Positions 57,383-64,000 of a DNA stretch of 64,000 nucleotides are shown here, piece after piece (positions within the stretch are counted from its first letter, which is position 1; each line of letters starts with the position of its first letter). The DNA comes from Actinomycetota bacterium (GTDB lineage: Bacteria; Actinomycetota; Actinomycetes; Propionibacteriales; Nocardioidaceae). Below the pieces are notes generated by a model. That model had not been told where the DNA came from. It ran no database searches and saw nothing but the letters and a program-made list of their open reading frames with translations. The position numbers and the translations under genes are program-made. Where the stretch lies: assembly GCA_009701885.1 (NCBI GenBank), contig WLJH01000003.1:104045-168044 (forward strand). The letters are read 5' to 3'.

Positions 57383-57859
57383 TCACGCCTCGCTTCTGGG
57401 CTGTGGATCGACGAGACTCGATGCCCGTGCGCTCATCCGCCATCGCAAATCGTTCCACCAGCGACCAACTGGCAGAACCTCCGCAGTCTCATTTCCGGAG
57501 AGGTCACGATCGAGGTACACGTAAACCCCGGCCAGGTCGGGTAGCAGCCGCACGAGACCTCTCGTTACGACTAGCTGCGCTGCGTCCGGCATGTCATCCC
57601 TCTCCACCCCCTCGCGGACAGTCGTTGCTCCCAAGACCGCCCGTCTCAGAGCGACAGCAGGAACTCCCGGAGTTGTCTCGCCTGGGAATCGCAAAGGGGC
57701 AACCGTCGCGTACACGCGGAGCGCCAGTGCGTCGATCCAAGTCAGGCTGTGTCCGGGTAGAGCACCTACTGCTACCGCCCGCTTGGCCGTAGTTCGGGTC
57801 GTGCCAGCCACCACTGCCACTTCTGAGAGCGATGGCGCCACCTCGGTCGGATCGCTCAT
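57383..57859 (-). CDS. Unknown protein with N-terminal HTH
   Basis: 158 residues. SLSEVAVVAGTTRTTAKRAVAVGALPG looks like a helix-turn-helix at residues 10-36, followed by LTWIDALALRVYATVAPL. The rest (LVRLLPDLAGVYVYLDRDLSGNETAEV) is unknown. Convergent with the 56617 gene, divergent from the XRE gene. Might be a DNA-binding partner or phage/plasmid regulator. Confidence 0.55.
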   Translation of the reverse strand: MSDPTEVAPSLSEVAVVAGTTRTTAKRAVAVGALPGHSLTWIDALALRVYATVAPLRFPGETTPGVPAVALRRAVLGATTVREGVERDDMPDAAQLVVTRGLVRLLPDLAGVYVYLDRDLSGNETAEVLPVGRWWNDLRWRMSARASSLVDPQPRSEA

Positions 57860-57964
57860 CGCGAGGCCTTCGCTCTAGGCGCTTCCCGAAGGTTCGACGC
57901 ATGTCTCCAAACCGAAGTCTGGCTGGGGGCGGTGAAGCGCGGGTCGTTACTCACGGTTCCCATT

Positions 57965-58005
57965 GTAGGAACGTGGCTACAGACATCGAGTAGCCACGTC
58001 CCTAC
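57965..58005. promoter_or_regulatory. Inverted repeat operator at the XRE promoter
   Basis: GTAGGAACGTGGCTAC / GTAGCCACGTCCCTAC, 16-base arms with one mismatch, 9-base spacer. The right arm overlaps -10 TACGTT (58003-58008) of the XRE gene. Confidence 0.75.
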
Positions 58006-58015
58006 GTTCGGACCC

Positions 58016-58252
58016 GTGCCCTATCAGCCGACGACCGTCGCCCTTCGTGGGCGTGCGGTGGTAGGCCGGCGGATACGCGAGCTTCGGACTCAGCGAGGCA
58101 TGACTCAAGAGGCCCTTGCCGCCGCGGCGGGGATGGACCGATCGTTCCTAGTCGATGTAGAGACGGGGCGCCATTCCTTGATGCTTGATCGGCTGTTCGA
58201 TCTTGCGGCGGCCCTGAACGCCTCCGCTGCGGACCTTATCGCCGATTCCTGA
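58016..58252 (+). CDS. XRE-family repressor
   Basis: 78 residues. HTH_3 domain: VVGRRIRELRTQRGMTQEALAAAAGMDRSFLVDVETGRHSLMLDRLFDLAAALNASAADLI. GTG 58016 lies 7 bases after TACGTT and so is leaderless. The operator-like inverted repeat at its promoter indicates autoregulation. Its partner may be the divergent HTH protein or be lost. Confidence 0.85.
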   Translation: MPYQPTTVALRGRAVVGRRIRELRTQRGMTQEALAAAAGMDRSFLVDVETGRHSLMLDRLFDLAAALNASAADLIADS

Positions 58253-58255
58253 GGA

Positions 58256-58382
58256 TGCGGACTGCGCCGTTCAAGCCCGCGACGAGAGCCAACATTGGTA
58301 CGTCGCTACCGCCGCCGAGCGCTGCGGTGTCGACGATTGGCTGATCGAGCACCCCGACGGAAACTGGACGCCTCGCGGATAG
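58256..58382 (+). pseudogene. Possible orphan coding remnant
   Basis: A frame different from the XRE gene (ends TAG at 58380-58382) reads DADCAVQARDESQHWYVATAAERCG...LIEHPDGNWTPRG, which looks protein-like, but it has no ATG or GTG start. It could be a frameshift remnant that once followed the XRE gene. From here to 58516 only hairpins (such as AAGCCTGTTCGGCTT) are seen. Confidence 0.25.
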
Positions 58383-58516
58383 GACGAGTCGCAGCCAGCG
58401 GGTTGAATGGTTAGAGACTCCCTCGGTCAGGCGGGTCTCTCCCTCAAGGAGTCCCCGGCCAGGGTAAGCCTGTTCGGCTTTTAGTGTGGGTTCACGGCGC
58501 GCCTGTGGCGCATCGA

Positions 58517-58550
58517 AGCGCCCCCCGGTCCGATCGGACCGGGGGGCGCT
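58517..58550. terminator. 34-bp perfect palindrome terminator
   Basis: AGCGCCCCCCGGTCCGA / TCGGACCGGGGGGCGCT, perfect over 34 bases, followed by TTTCG. A strong two-way intrinsic terminator. The bases between it and the CadD-like gene (58551-58747) show no supported gene. Confidence 0.85.
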
Positions 58551-58747
58551 TTCGCGTCTGCGCCTCCGAGCCGATGGCTCCAGCCTGCACGCGATGGGCG
58601 GAGCTCGGGGGCAGGTAGCGGTTGGGCGGCGTGTCGGCGAGCGCTACTCGAGCGTGACCGGCGCGCGGAGGAGCGTTCTCCTGTCGAGGGTGACGGCGGC
58701 TAGGCCCGCGCTACCTGCACGTGCTCGACCGCTGGCCAGGCGAAGCA

Positions 58748-59344
58748 TCAGAGCCCGAAGGCTCCGCCGCTGTAGAGGATGACCAGGCCCAGGCCGATGA
58801 GGACGACCGGGAACAGGATGTGCTCCCAGCGTTCGAGGACTTCGTCGATTCCTGGTCGGGTGGCGACGAACCTGGCTGCGACCACCAAGGCGGCGACGAG
58901 GACGAGGAAGACGACGCAGTAGGCGGCTGTCGCGGCGGGGCCCACGTTCAAGAAGACGGGGACGTAGACGCCGATGTTGTCGCCGCCGTTGGCGAAGGTG
59001 ACGGCGGCGACGGTCCACACTGCGACGGCCTTGCCGGCGACTTTGGCGTCGTCGTCGTCATCATCATCATCGCGCCATGCCTGCCATGCAGCCCAGAGGC
59101 CGAGGACGAGCGGGATGAGGCCGAAGTAGGGGATCGCGGCCTCGGGCAGGAAGGCTCCGGCGCCGAGCGACACGAGGACTGCCGCGGCGAGGATGCCGGC
59201 GAACCCCAGGTACTGCCCAGCCAGGATGCGCGACGTGGTTCCGGGCCGTCCAGCTCCTCGGGCGAAGAACAGCGACAGCACGATGATGTCGTCGATGTTG
59301 GTGGCGATGAACAGGCCGATGGCCTGCGCTGCGGAGGTCAGCAT
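58748..59344 (-). CDS. CadD-type cadmium resistance transporter
   Basis: 198 residues, about five membrane helices. IGLFIATNIDDIIVLSLFFA at the start and AAVTFANGGDNIGVYVPVF late are CadD signatures, with conserved Asp/Asn in helices. A tract of eight Asp (92-99), read from (GAT)4(GAC)4, sits in a cytosolic loop. Coupled to the upstream CmtR by TGATG, so it is induced together with it by Cd or Pb. Confidence 0.88.
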   Translation of the reverse strand: MLTSAAQAIGLFIATNIDDIIVLSLFFARGAGRPGTTSRILAGQYLGFAGILAAAVLVSLGAGAFLPEAAIPYFGLIPLVLGLWAAWQAWRDDDDDDDDAKVAGKAVAVWTVAAVTFANGGDNIGVYVPVFLNVGPAATAAYCVVFLVLVAALVVAARFVATRPGIDEVLERWEHILFPVVLIGLGLVILYSGGAFGL

Positions 59345-59703
59345 CAGGCGCCGGCCCCTTGGGTGCCACACCCGGGCAGGACACATTGCTGGTCGATGCA
59401 GGGTGCGCTCTCGTCGACGGCGAGGGTGACGTCGATGAGCGCAGTGAGAGCCCGGGTGAGGTGCGGGTCAGCGACGGCGTAGCGCGTGTGTCGGCCTTCG
59501 GGTTCGGCTACGACGATGCCGCAGTCGCGCAGGCACGCGAGGTGGTTCGACACGTTGGACCGGGTCAGGTCTAGGTCGCGGGCGAGGTCGCCGGGGTAGG
59601 CGGGGCCCTCCAGAAGGGCCATGAGTAGGCGGGAGCGCGTGGGGTCGGCCATCGCCCGACCCAACCTGTTCATCACGTCAAGACGGCTAGCAGTGGTCAG
59701 CAT
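59344..59703 (-). CDS. cmtR: CmtR-type ArsR-family Cd/Pb sensor
   Basis: 119 residues. Winged helix LGRAMADPTRSRLLMALLEGPAYPGDLARDLDLTRSNVSNHLACLRDCG. Cys57, Cys61 and Cys102 match the Cd/Pb ligands of Mycobacterium tuberculosis CmtR (C57, C61, C102) in number and setting. Two extra Cys (107, 112) near the tail. ATG lies 7 bases after TACTAT (59716-59711). TTCAGC repeats near the -10 could be the operator. Confidence 0.9.
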   Translation of the reverse strand: MLTTASRLDVMNRLGRAMADPTRSRLLMALLEGPAYPGDLARDLDLTRSNVSNHLACLRDCGIVVAEPEGRHTRYAVADPHLTRALTALIDVTLAVDESAPCIDQQCVLPGCGTQGAGA

Positions 59704-59822
59704 GTGCTGAATAGTACAGTGTGCGCTGAACATTGCTTTCATCGCGGTGGGAGAAAAGGGGCGCGCGCTTCAACGCCGGCTGGGATGCCTCTGGTCGCCC
59801 GCGTGGTGAGTGTGTCCTCATC

Positions 59823-59861
59823 GTGAGTGCGTCTAATGAGGGTGATGAACTGCGCCCGAAT
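59823..59861 (+). repeat. Left inverted repeat of a metal-resistance cassette
   Basis: GTGAGTGCGTCTAATGAG... It matches the reverse of 62273-62310 with about 33 of 39 positions. It lies downstream of the MerR gene. The gap from 59704 to 60025 has no gene I can support. Confidence 0.65.
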
Positions 59862-60025
59862 ATCCGTGGCTCGCGCTCAACGGGTCGTCGGCCCGGGGAG
59901 GCGTCAACGGCATCTTCCGGACATGCCGAGATGAGGTTGATCAGCCCCGGCCGGGTAGTGAGTTGTCGGCTGCGCCGCCGTCCACCGGCCCGACGTCGGC
60001 TGGGATCGGCGCTTTCCTCGATCGG

Positions 60026-60427
60026 CTACCTCGGTGTGGTGAGTATGTGGCAGATGTCGTCGTCTGCGCAGTCGGCGGGATCGAGCAGGCGGCTGCGTTC
60101 GAGGAGTGCTTCGAGCTCGGCTTGCAGCGCGGCAAGGTGGGCGATCCGTGCCCGGACGTCAGCGATCTTGGAGTCGATGAGCGTGGCCACGTGCGCGCAC
60201 GGCACGGTCCCGTCGTCGCGAAGGTCGATGATGCTGCGGATCTCCGACAGGGTGAGCCCGGCGGCCTGCGCCACGTCGATGAAGCGCAACCGGGCGAGCG
60301 TGGACTCGTCGTAGACGCGGTAGCCGTTGGCGCCCCGTTCGGCGTCGGGCAAGAGACCCTTGCGCTCATAGAACCGGATGGCCTGGCTGGTCACTCCGAC
60401 AGCGTCGGCAAGTTCACCGATCAACAT
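60026..60427 (-). CDS. MerR-family metal-responsive regulator
   Basis: 133 residues. HTH MLIGELADAVGVTSQAIRFYERKGLLPDAERGANGYRVYDESTLARLRFI, then a dimer coiled coil. Cys77, Cys120 and Cys126 lie where soft-metal MerR proteins hold their ligands (like MerR Cys82/117/126, though spacing differs). It would twist the divergent promoter at 60447-60478. Metal could be Hg, Pb, Cd or Cu. Confidence 0.88.
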   Translation of the reverse strand: MLIGELADAVGVTSQAIRFYERKGLLPDAERGANGYRVYDESTLARLRFIDVAQAAGLTLSEIRSIIDLRDDGTVPCAHVATLIDSKIADVRARIAHLAALQAELEALLERSRLLDPADCADDDICHILTTPR

Positions 60428-60446
60428 ACTCGTCCACCCTTCACCC

Positions 60447-60478
60447 TTGACCTTCTACCACGGTACAAGGTTTAGCGT
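60447..60478 (+). promoter_or_regulatory. MerR-type promoter and operator
   Basis: -35 TTGACC (60447-60452), operator dyad CCTTCTACCACGGTACAAGG (60451-60470, pattern CCTT-n-TACC-nn-GGTA-n-AAGG), -10 TAGCGT (60473-60478). The spacer of about 20 bases is over-long, as needed for activation by MerR. The next gene starts 7 bases after the -10. Confidence 0.8.
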
Positions 60479-60485
60479 CGCTGTC

Positions 60486-60797
60486 ATGGACGTCTCCCTG
60501 TTGTACTTCGATGACTGCCCGAACTGGAAGGTCGCCGACCAACGGCTGGCCGCGATCGCAGCCGAGTGCCCCGACGTGGTGGTGACGCGTCACCGCGTCG
60601 AGACCGTGGAGGAGGCCGAGCGGCTGGAGTTCCACGGCTCGCCGAGCATCCTGGTCGACGGCGTCGATGTCTTCGCTGAGCCGGGGGCCGGCGTGGGGTT
60701 GTCGTGTCGGGTCTACCGCACACCCGAGGGCCTTGCAGGGTCGCCGACGCTGGAGCAGCTCCGCGACGCACTCGGCGTGACGAAGGAAGAGGCCTGA
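60486..60797 (+). CDS. Thioredoxin-like protein of a metal-resistance operon
   Basis: 103 residues. DVSLLYFDDCPNW has a single redox-type Cys (Cys11) at the thioredoxin site, SPSILVDGVDVFA gives the cis-Pro strand, and further Cys28 and Cys74 are present. Could carry or reduce metal-thiol species for the reductase downstream. Its stop overlaps the reductase start (TGATG). Confidence 0.7.
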   Translation: MDVSLLYFDDCPNWKVADQRLAAIAAECPDVVVTRHRVETVEEAERLEFHGSPSILVDGVDVFAEPGAGVGLSCRVYRTPEGLAGSPTLEQLRDALGVTKEEA

Positions 60798-62146
60798 TGA
60801 ACAGCTACGACCTGATCGTGATCGGTGCCGGCATGGCCGGAGTCTCGGCAGCGAACAAGTGCGCCGCTGCGGGCTGGAGAGTCGCGATCGTCGACACGCT
60901 GCCCTACGGCGGCACCTGCGCTCTGCGAGGGTGTGACCCGAAGAAGATCCTGCGTCGCGGCGCCGAGATCATCGACAGCGCCCGGCTGATGCGCGGCAAA
61001 GGCATCAACGATGCCAACCTGTCGATCAACTGGACCGACCTGATCAAGCACAAGCACGGCTTCACCGACCCCGTCCCGAGCAACACCGAGGACGCCCTGT
61101 CGAGCAACGGCGTCGACACCCTGCACGGGCGGGCGCGGTTCACCGGCGCGAACACCATCGCGATCGACGGCACCTCCTACGAGGCAGCACGCTTCCTGAT
61201 CGCCACCGGTGCCCGCCCCCGGCCGCTGGACTTTCCCGGCCACGAGCACCTGGTCGACAGCGCCGGCTTCATGGACCTTCCCGAGCTCCCGGAGCGGATC
61301 TTGTTCGTCGGTGGTGGCTTCATCTCCTTCGAGTTCGCCCACATCGCCGCACGCGCAGGCAGCACGCCCGTCATCCTCGACCGCGGGCCGCGGCCGCTCA
61401 AGGCCTTCGACCCCGACCTCGTCGAGCTCCTCATCAGCCGCGGCGCCGACGCCGGAATCGAGCTGTGGCGCAACACGACGGTCACCGCGATAGAGAAGTC
61501 GCAGAGGTCCTACCTGGTCGGGGTGGACGGGTCCGGCCAGCCCGAGACGGTCGAGTTCGGCCTCATCGTGCACGGCGCGGGCCGGACAGCCGACCTGGCC
61601 GGCCTCGACCTCGACACCGCCGGGGTCGAGTGGGACCAAAACGGAGTGCGGGTGGCTGCTCATCTGCAGAGCACCAGCAACCCAGCGGTCTACGCCGCCG
61701 GCGACGCGGCCAACAGCCCGGGGATGCCGCTGACCCCGGTCGCGGTGTTCGAGGGCAAGGTCGCCGCGTCCAACATGCTCAAAGCCACCACGACCGTCCC
61801 CGACTACACGGGCGTCCCCACGGCGGTTTTCACGATCCCCGAACTCACTCGGGTGGGGATGCTCGAACAAGAAGCTAGAGAGCAGGGCGTCGACGTCGAC
61901 GTCCGCTACCGCGACACCAGCGACTGGTACTCCAACTACCGGATCGGTGAGACCACGGCGGCCACCAAGATTCTCATCGATCGATCCACCGACCGGATCC
62001 TCGGCGCACACCTGCTCGGCCCCGAGTACGGCGAACTCATCAACTTCCTCGGCCTCGCCATGAAGCTCGACCTGACCACCCGACAGCTCAAGTCCATGAC
62101 CGCTGCGTACCCAACTGTCGGGTCAGACCTCGGATCGATCCTCTGA
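60797..62146 (+). CDS. FAD-dependent disulfide reductase, MerA-like
   Basis: 449 residues. FAD site VIGAGMAGVSAANKCAAAG; redox pair Cys41/Cys46 in GGTCALRGCDPKK; NAD(P) site VGGGFISFEFAHIAARAG; GDAANSPGM. The HPTxxE His of glutathione-type reductases is replaced by Tyr (TAAYPTVGSD), as in mercuric reductase, but it ends GSDLGSIL and has no C-terminal Cys pair or N-terminal NmerA domain. True metal or disulfide substrate is unknown. Confidence 0.85.
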   Translation: MNSYDLIVIGAGMAGVSAANKCAAAGWRVAIVDTLPYGGTCALRGCDPKKILRRGAEIIDSARLMRGKGINDANLSINWTDLIKHKHGFTDPVPSNTEDALSSNGVDTLHGRARFTGANTIAIDGTSYEAARFLIATGARPRPLDFPGHEHLVDSAGFMDLPELPERILFVGGGFISFEFAHIAARAGSTPVILDRGPRPLKAFDPDLVELLISRGADAGIELWRNTTVTAIEKSQRSYLVGVDGSGQPETVEFGLIVHGAGRTADLAGLDLDTAGVEWDQNGVRVAAHLQSTSNPAVYAAGDAANSPGMPLTPVAVFEGKVAASNMLKATTTVPDYTGVPTAVFTIPELTRVGMLEQEAREQGVDVDVRYRDTSDWYSNYRIGETTAATKILIDRSTDRILGAHLLGPEYGELINFLGLAMKLDLTTRQLKSMTAAYPTVGSDLGSIL

Positions 62147-62272
62147 CCCCCCGGGGCTCGCGACCCGACGGTCAGTGCGCCACGTCGGCGACCGAACCCC
62201 TCGTGCTCGCGCGCAGCAGGCGCCCCGTCGCAACGTCCGGACATGCCGCGTTCCGCGCGGTTCGCCTCGCGC

Positions 62273-62310
62273 ATTTGGGCGCACCTATCACCCTCATCAG
62301 ACGCACTCAC
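62273..62310 (-). repeat. Right inverted repeat of the metal-resistance cassette
   Basis: On the minus strand it reads GTGAGTGCGTCTGATGAGGG..., inverted partner of 59823-59861. A 13-base sequence TCCGGACATGCCG is in addition repeated directly inside both ends (59916-59928 and 62236-62248). Confidence 0.65.
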
Positions 62311-62726
62311 CTCATCGAGAGCATCGCCTCGGCCCCCCTCCGGAATGCGGCGCGGCGATAAAGTTTTCACCGCGCTGCAAGAGGTTCCCGGCCCAAGCGA
62401 GTCAGTGTCGACAATCGAACCTGGGATCCGCGCCGCGGCTACTCACTGGTGATGGGGGTGGTGCGCAGGGCGAGCGGCCATGCGAGCACATCGCCGGCTG
62501 GGTAGTTGGCGTTGGACACCCCGATGTGGCCACAGCTGCGCTACTGCGGGCACGTCGCTGGTCCCCAGTAACCATGTGTGTGAGGGGACACGAACGGCGG
62601 TGATCAGAACCGCCGAGTTGGTTCTGATGGAGTGTCGATCCACGCGCTCATGCGGACACGGTGAGGACCAGAGGTAGCAGGGGACACCCCGTGCTTGGTT
62701 AGGTCCTCGTGACCTGAGTAGCCACC
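62311..62726. other. Region without a supported gene
   Basis: About 416 bases with only overlapping, low-quality reading frames, no tRNA, and short hairpins such as AGGTCCTCGTGACCT near 62700. I see nothing else to name. Confidence 0.4.
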
Positions 62727-62763
62727 AGGACGGCCCCGACTCCATCTGAGTCGGGGCCGTCCT
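62727..62763. terminator. 15-bp hairpin
   Basis: AGGACGGCCCCGACT / AGTCGGGGCCGTCCT, perfect 15-bp stem, 7-base loop. Strong terminator-like structure before the protease gene; it might end a small RNA from the preceding gap. Confidence 0.65.
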
Positions 62764-62992
62764 GCGTGCTGGAGGGGCTCTGGCTGGCCGGTGGCCTCCC
62801 TCGGATCGGGAGCGCTGGGTCTGGAGGTCGTGCGTTGAACCTGCTTCAGCGAGGGACCTCCAATCGGCTCGGTCCTGGTGTGCAGCGAGCCGCGTTCTGC
62901 CACGTCGGCTTGAGAGGTCCTTTACCGTTCTCTCGAGCCTCGGCCTCGGATGAGTCGGGGCTCGTGCTGTCACGTGAAGGGGACTGCGGCTA

Positions 62993-63847
62993 ATGCGTGA
63001 TCGTCTACGACGTCGTCGCAATGCCCGATACCTCGCGCGCCGGATGGCCGAGCTGGATCGGCTGGATCGCGAGTTCGGCCTGGGGGCGATGCCCACGTCC
63101 GGGCCTGTCCGCCGGCCGAGACAGGACCGACGTTCACACGGCCCGGTCCTGCCGGGCCTGCTGATCACGGCGCTGATCGTCGGGACGATCGTGGCGATGT
63201 CCCCGGCCGACAACATGCGTCAGCTCCGCCGCCTGGTCGGGTTCGATGATGACCGGCTCGCCGCCGTACCCGACGTGCCGCGCGGCCGAGGCAGCTTCTC
63301 GTTCCTGCAGACCCAGCGCGGCAGCGACGAGCCGGTCGGCTACGACCCGTGCCGTCCGATCGAGGTGCTGGTCAATCCTGCGGGCGCGCCGGACAACTAC
63401 GACGAGCTCGTCGACACCGGCCTCGAACGCACCAGCGCCGCGACGGGCTTGCGGTTCGAGAGGGTCGGACTCACTGAGAACCGCGACGTCACGACCGGCC
63501 CGTTCCCGCGCCGCGAGCCCGTCCTCATCGCCTGGGCCACCGAGGACGAGGTGCCGGACCTCGCCGGGGATGTCGCCGGCATCGGCGGCAGCGTGGCCGT
63601 CGGTCAGCCCGGAAACCTGCGCTACGTCACTGGCCGGGTCGTCCTCGACCGGGACGTCTTCGACTCCTTCAGCAAGGACGAGCAGCCCTTCGCCCAAGCG
63701 ATCGTGGATCACGAGCTAACTCACCTCGTGGGCCTCGGCCACGTCGACGACCCCCGCGAGCTGATGTACGCCGACAACGTCGGCGTCACCACCTACGGCC
63801 CGGGAGACCGCGAGGGGCTCGCGAGGATCGGCAGCGTCGACTGCTGA
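62993..63847 (+). CDS. Membrane-anchored matrixin-like metalloprotease
   Basis: 284 residues. Arg-rich N-terminus, one helix (VLPGLLITALIVGTIVAM), then a secreted domain. The zinc site is complete: HELTHLVGLGH (His240, His244, His250, Glu241), followed by the Met-turn ELMYADN, as in matrixins and related metzincins. GAAGGGGA lies upstream of the ATG. Probably acts outside the membrane on an unknown protein. Confidence 0.82.
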   Translation: MRDRLRRRRNARYLARRMAELDRLDREFGLGAMPTSGPVRRPRQDRRSHGPVLPGLLITALIVGTIVAMSPADNMRQLRRLVGFDDDRLAAVPDVPRGRGSFSFLQTQRGSDEPVGYDPCRPIEVLVNPAGAPDNYDELVDTGLERTSAATGLRFERVGLTENRDVTTGPFPRREPVLIAWATEDEVPDLAGDVAGIGGSVAVGQPGNLRYVTGRVVLDRDVFDSFSKDEQPFAQAIVDHELTHLVGLGHVDDPRELMYADNVGVTTYGPGDREGLARIGSVDC

Positions 63848-63918
63848 TAAGCGGCTCTTCATACCTGCGGTGGGGGTAGGTGAGCGACACGACCTGAGCG
63901 CCTGACCCGGAACGGGGT

Positions 63919-63968
63919 CGAGGCCTTCCAAAGTTTGGTGCGACCAAGCAACCAACCGGAAGGCCTCG
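63919..63968. repeat. Inverted repeat near the right edge
   Basis: CGAGGCCTTCC (63919-63929) and GGAAGGCCTCG (63958-63968), 28 bases apart. A possible ORF starts right after, at ATG 63972 (MLEPTACERA), and runs out of the window. It might be the start of a mobile element, but this cannot be shown. Confidence 0.4.
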
Positions 63969-64000
63969 ACGATGCTCGAGCCTACGGCGTGCGAGCGTGC

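Noticed and set aside
62600..62763. tRNA gene
   Set aside because: No GTTCGA T-arm or acceptor pairing; only a terminator-like hairpin.

Overview
The window comes from a very GC-rich actinobacterial chromosome, most likely a Nocardioides-type member of the Propionibacteriales. This is judged from codon use, from Actinobacteria-specific genes (rpfB, a DtxR-type iron box, a gluABCD-like operon, a Tat-exported PhoD cluster, nrdR-nrdJ) and from gene order. The order pmt / rsmI / tatD / rpfB / rsmA / ispE and the set miaB-miaA-dapF-hflX and lexA-nrdR match core actinobacterial neighbourhoods. No rRNA, tRNA, CRISPR array or complete insertion sequence was found.

Layout. 0-2.7 kb: secreted hydrolase, an AbiEi/DUF559 nuclease-like gene bracketed by two 96-bp palindromic elements, a PPOX flavoprotein. 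2.7-12.4 kb: housekeeping block with protein mannosylation (pmt), 16S rRNA methylation (rsmI, rsmA), TatD nuclease, resuscitation-promoting factor (rpfB), isoprenoid kinase (ispE) and an ABC-F ATPase. 12.6-17.4 kb: patatin lipase, a MarR regulator with operators at two places, trans-aconitate methyltransferase, a VOC protein, a cysteine-free CsoR-like protein. 17.4-20.8 kb: glutamate-type ABC transporter. 20.9-37.4 kb: PHP metallohydrolase, miaB, S51 peptidase, a five-gene overlapping run of small acidic proteins plus Nudix, miaA, dapF, hflX, a DinG-like helicase. 37.4-42.5 kb: three Tat-exported phosphatases. 42.5-45.6 kb: SOS region with lexA and an SOS-box-rich LysM gene. 45.7-52.4 kb: GAF/anti-sigma-kinase protein, iron-siderophore transporter under DtxR-type boxes, BASS transporter. 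52.6-56.5 kb: nrdR-nrdJ with paired NrdR boxes.

56.5-64 kb is accessory: lower GC, unknown genes, an XRE repressor with its own operator, then two metal-resistance modules. CmtR-CadD (Cd/Pb sensor plus efflux) sits beside a divergent MerR / thioredoxin-like / MerA-like reductase cassette that is bracketed by a ~38-bp inverted repeat, suggesting a small mobile element without a transposase. A HExxH protease follows, and an inverted repeat plus a possible ORF start lie at the right edge.

Two general features run through the window. Many start codons lie 6-8 bases after a TANNNT -10 box, so many mRNAs look leaderless, and this was used to choose starts. Convergent or intergenic gaps often hold palindromic or tandem repeat elements (96 bp, 78 bp, 84 bp, 33 bp, a 22-bp array and a 12-bp array).
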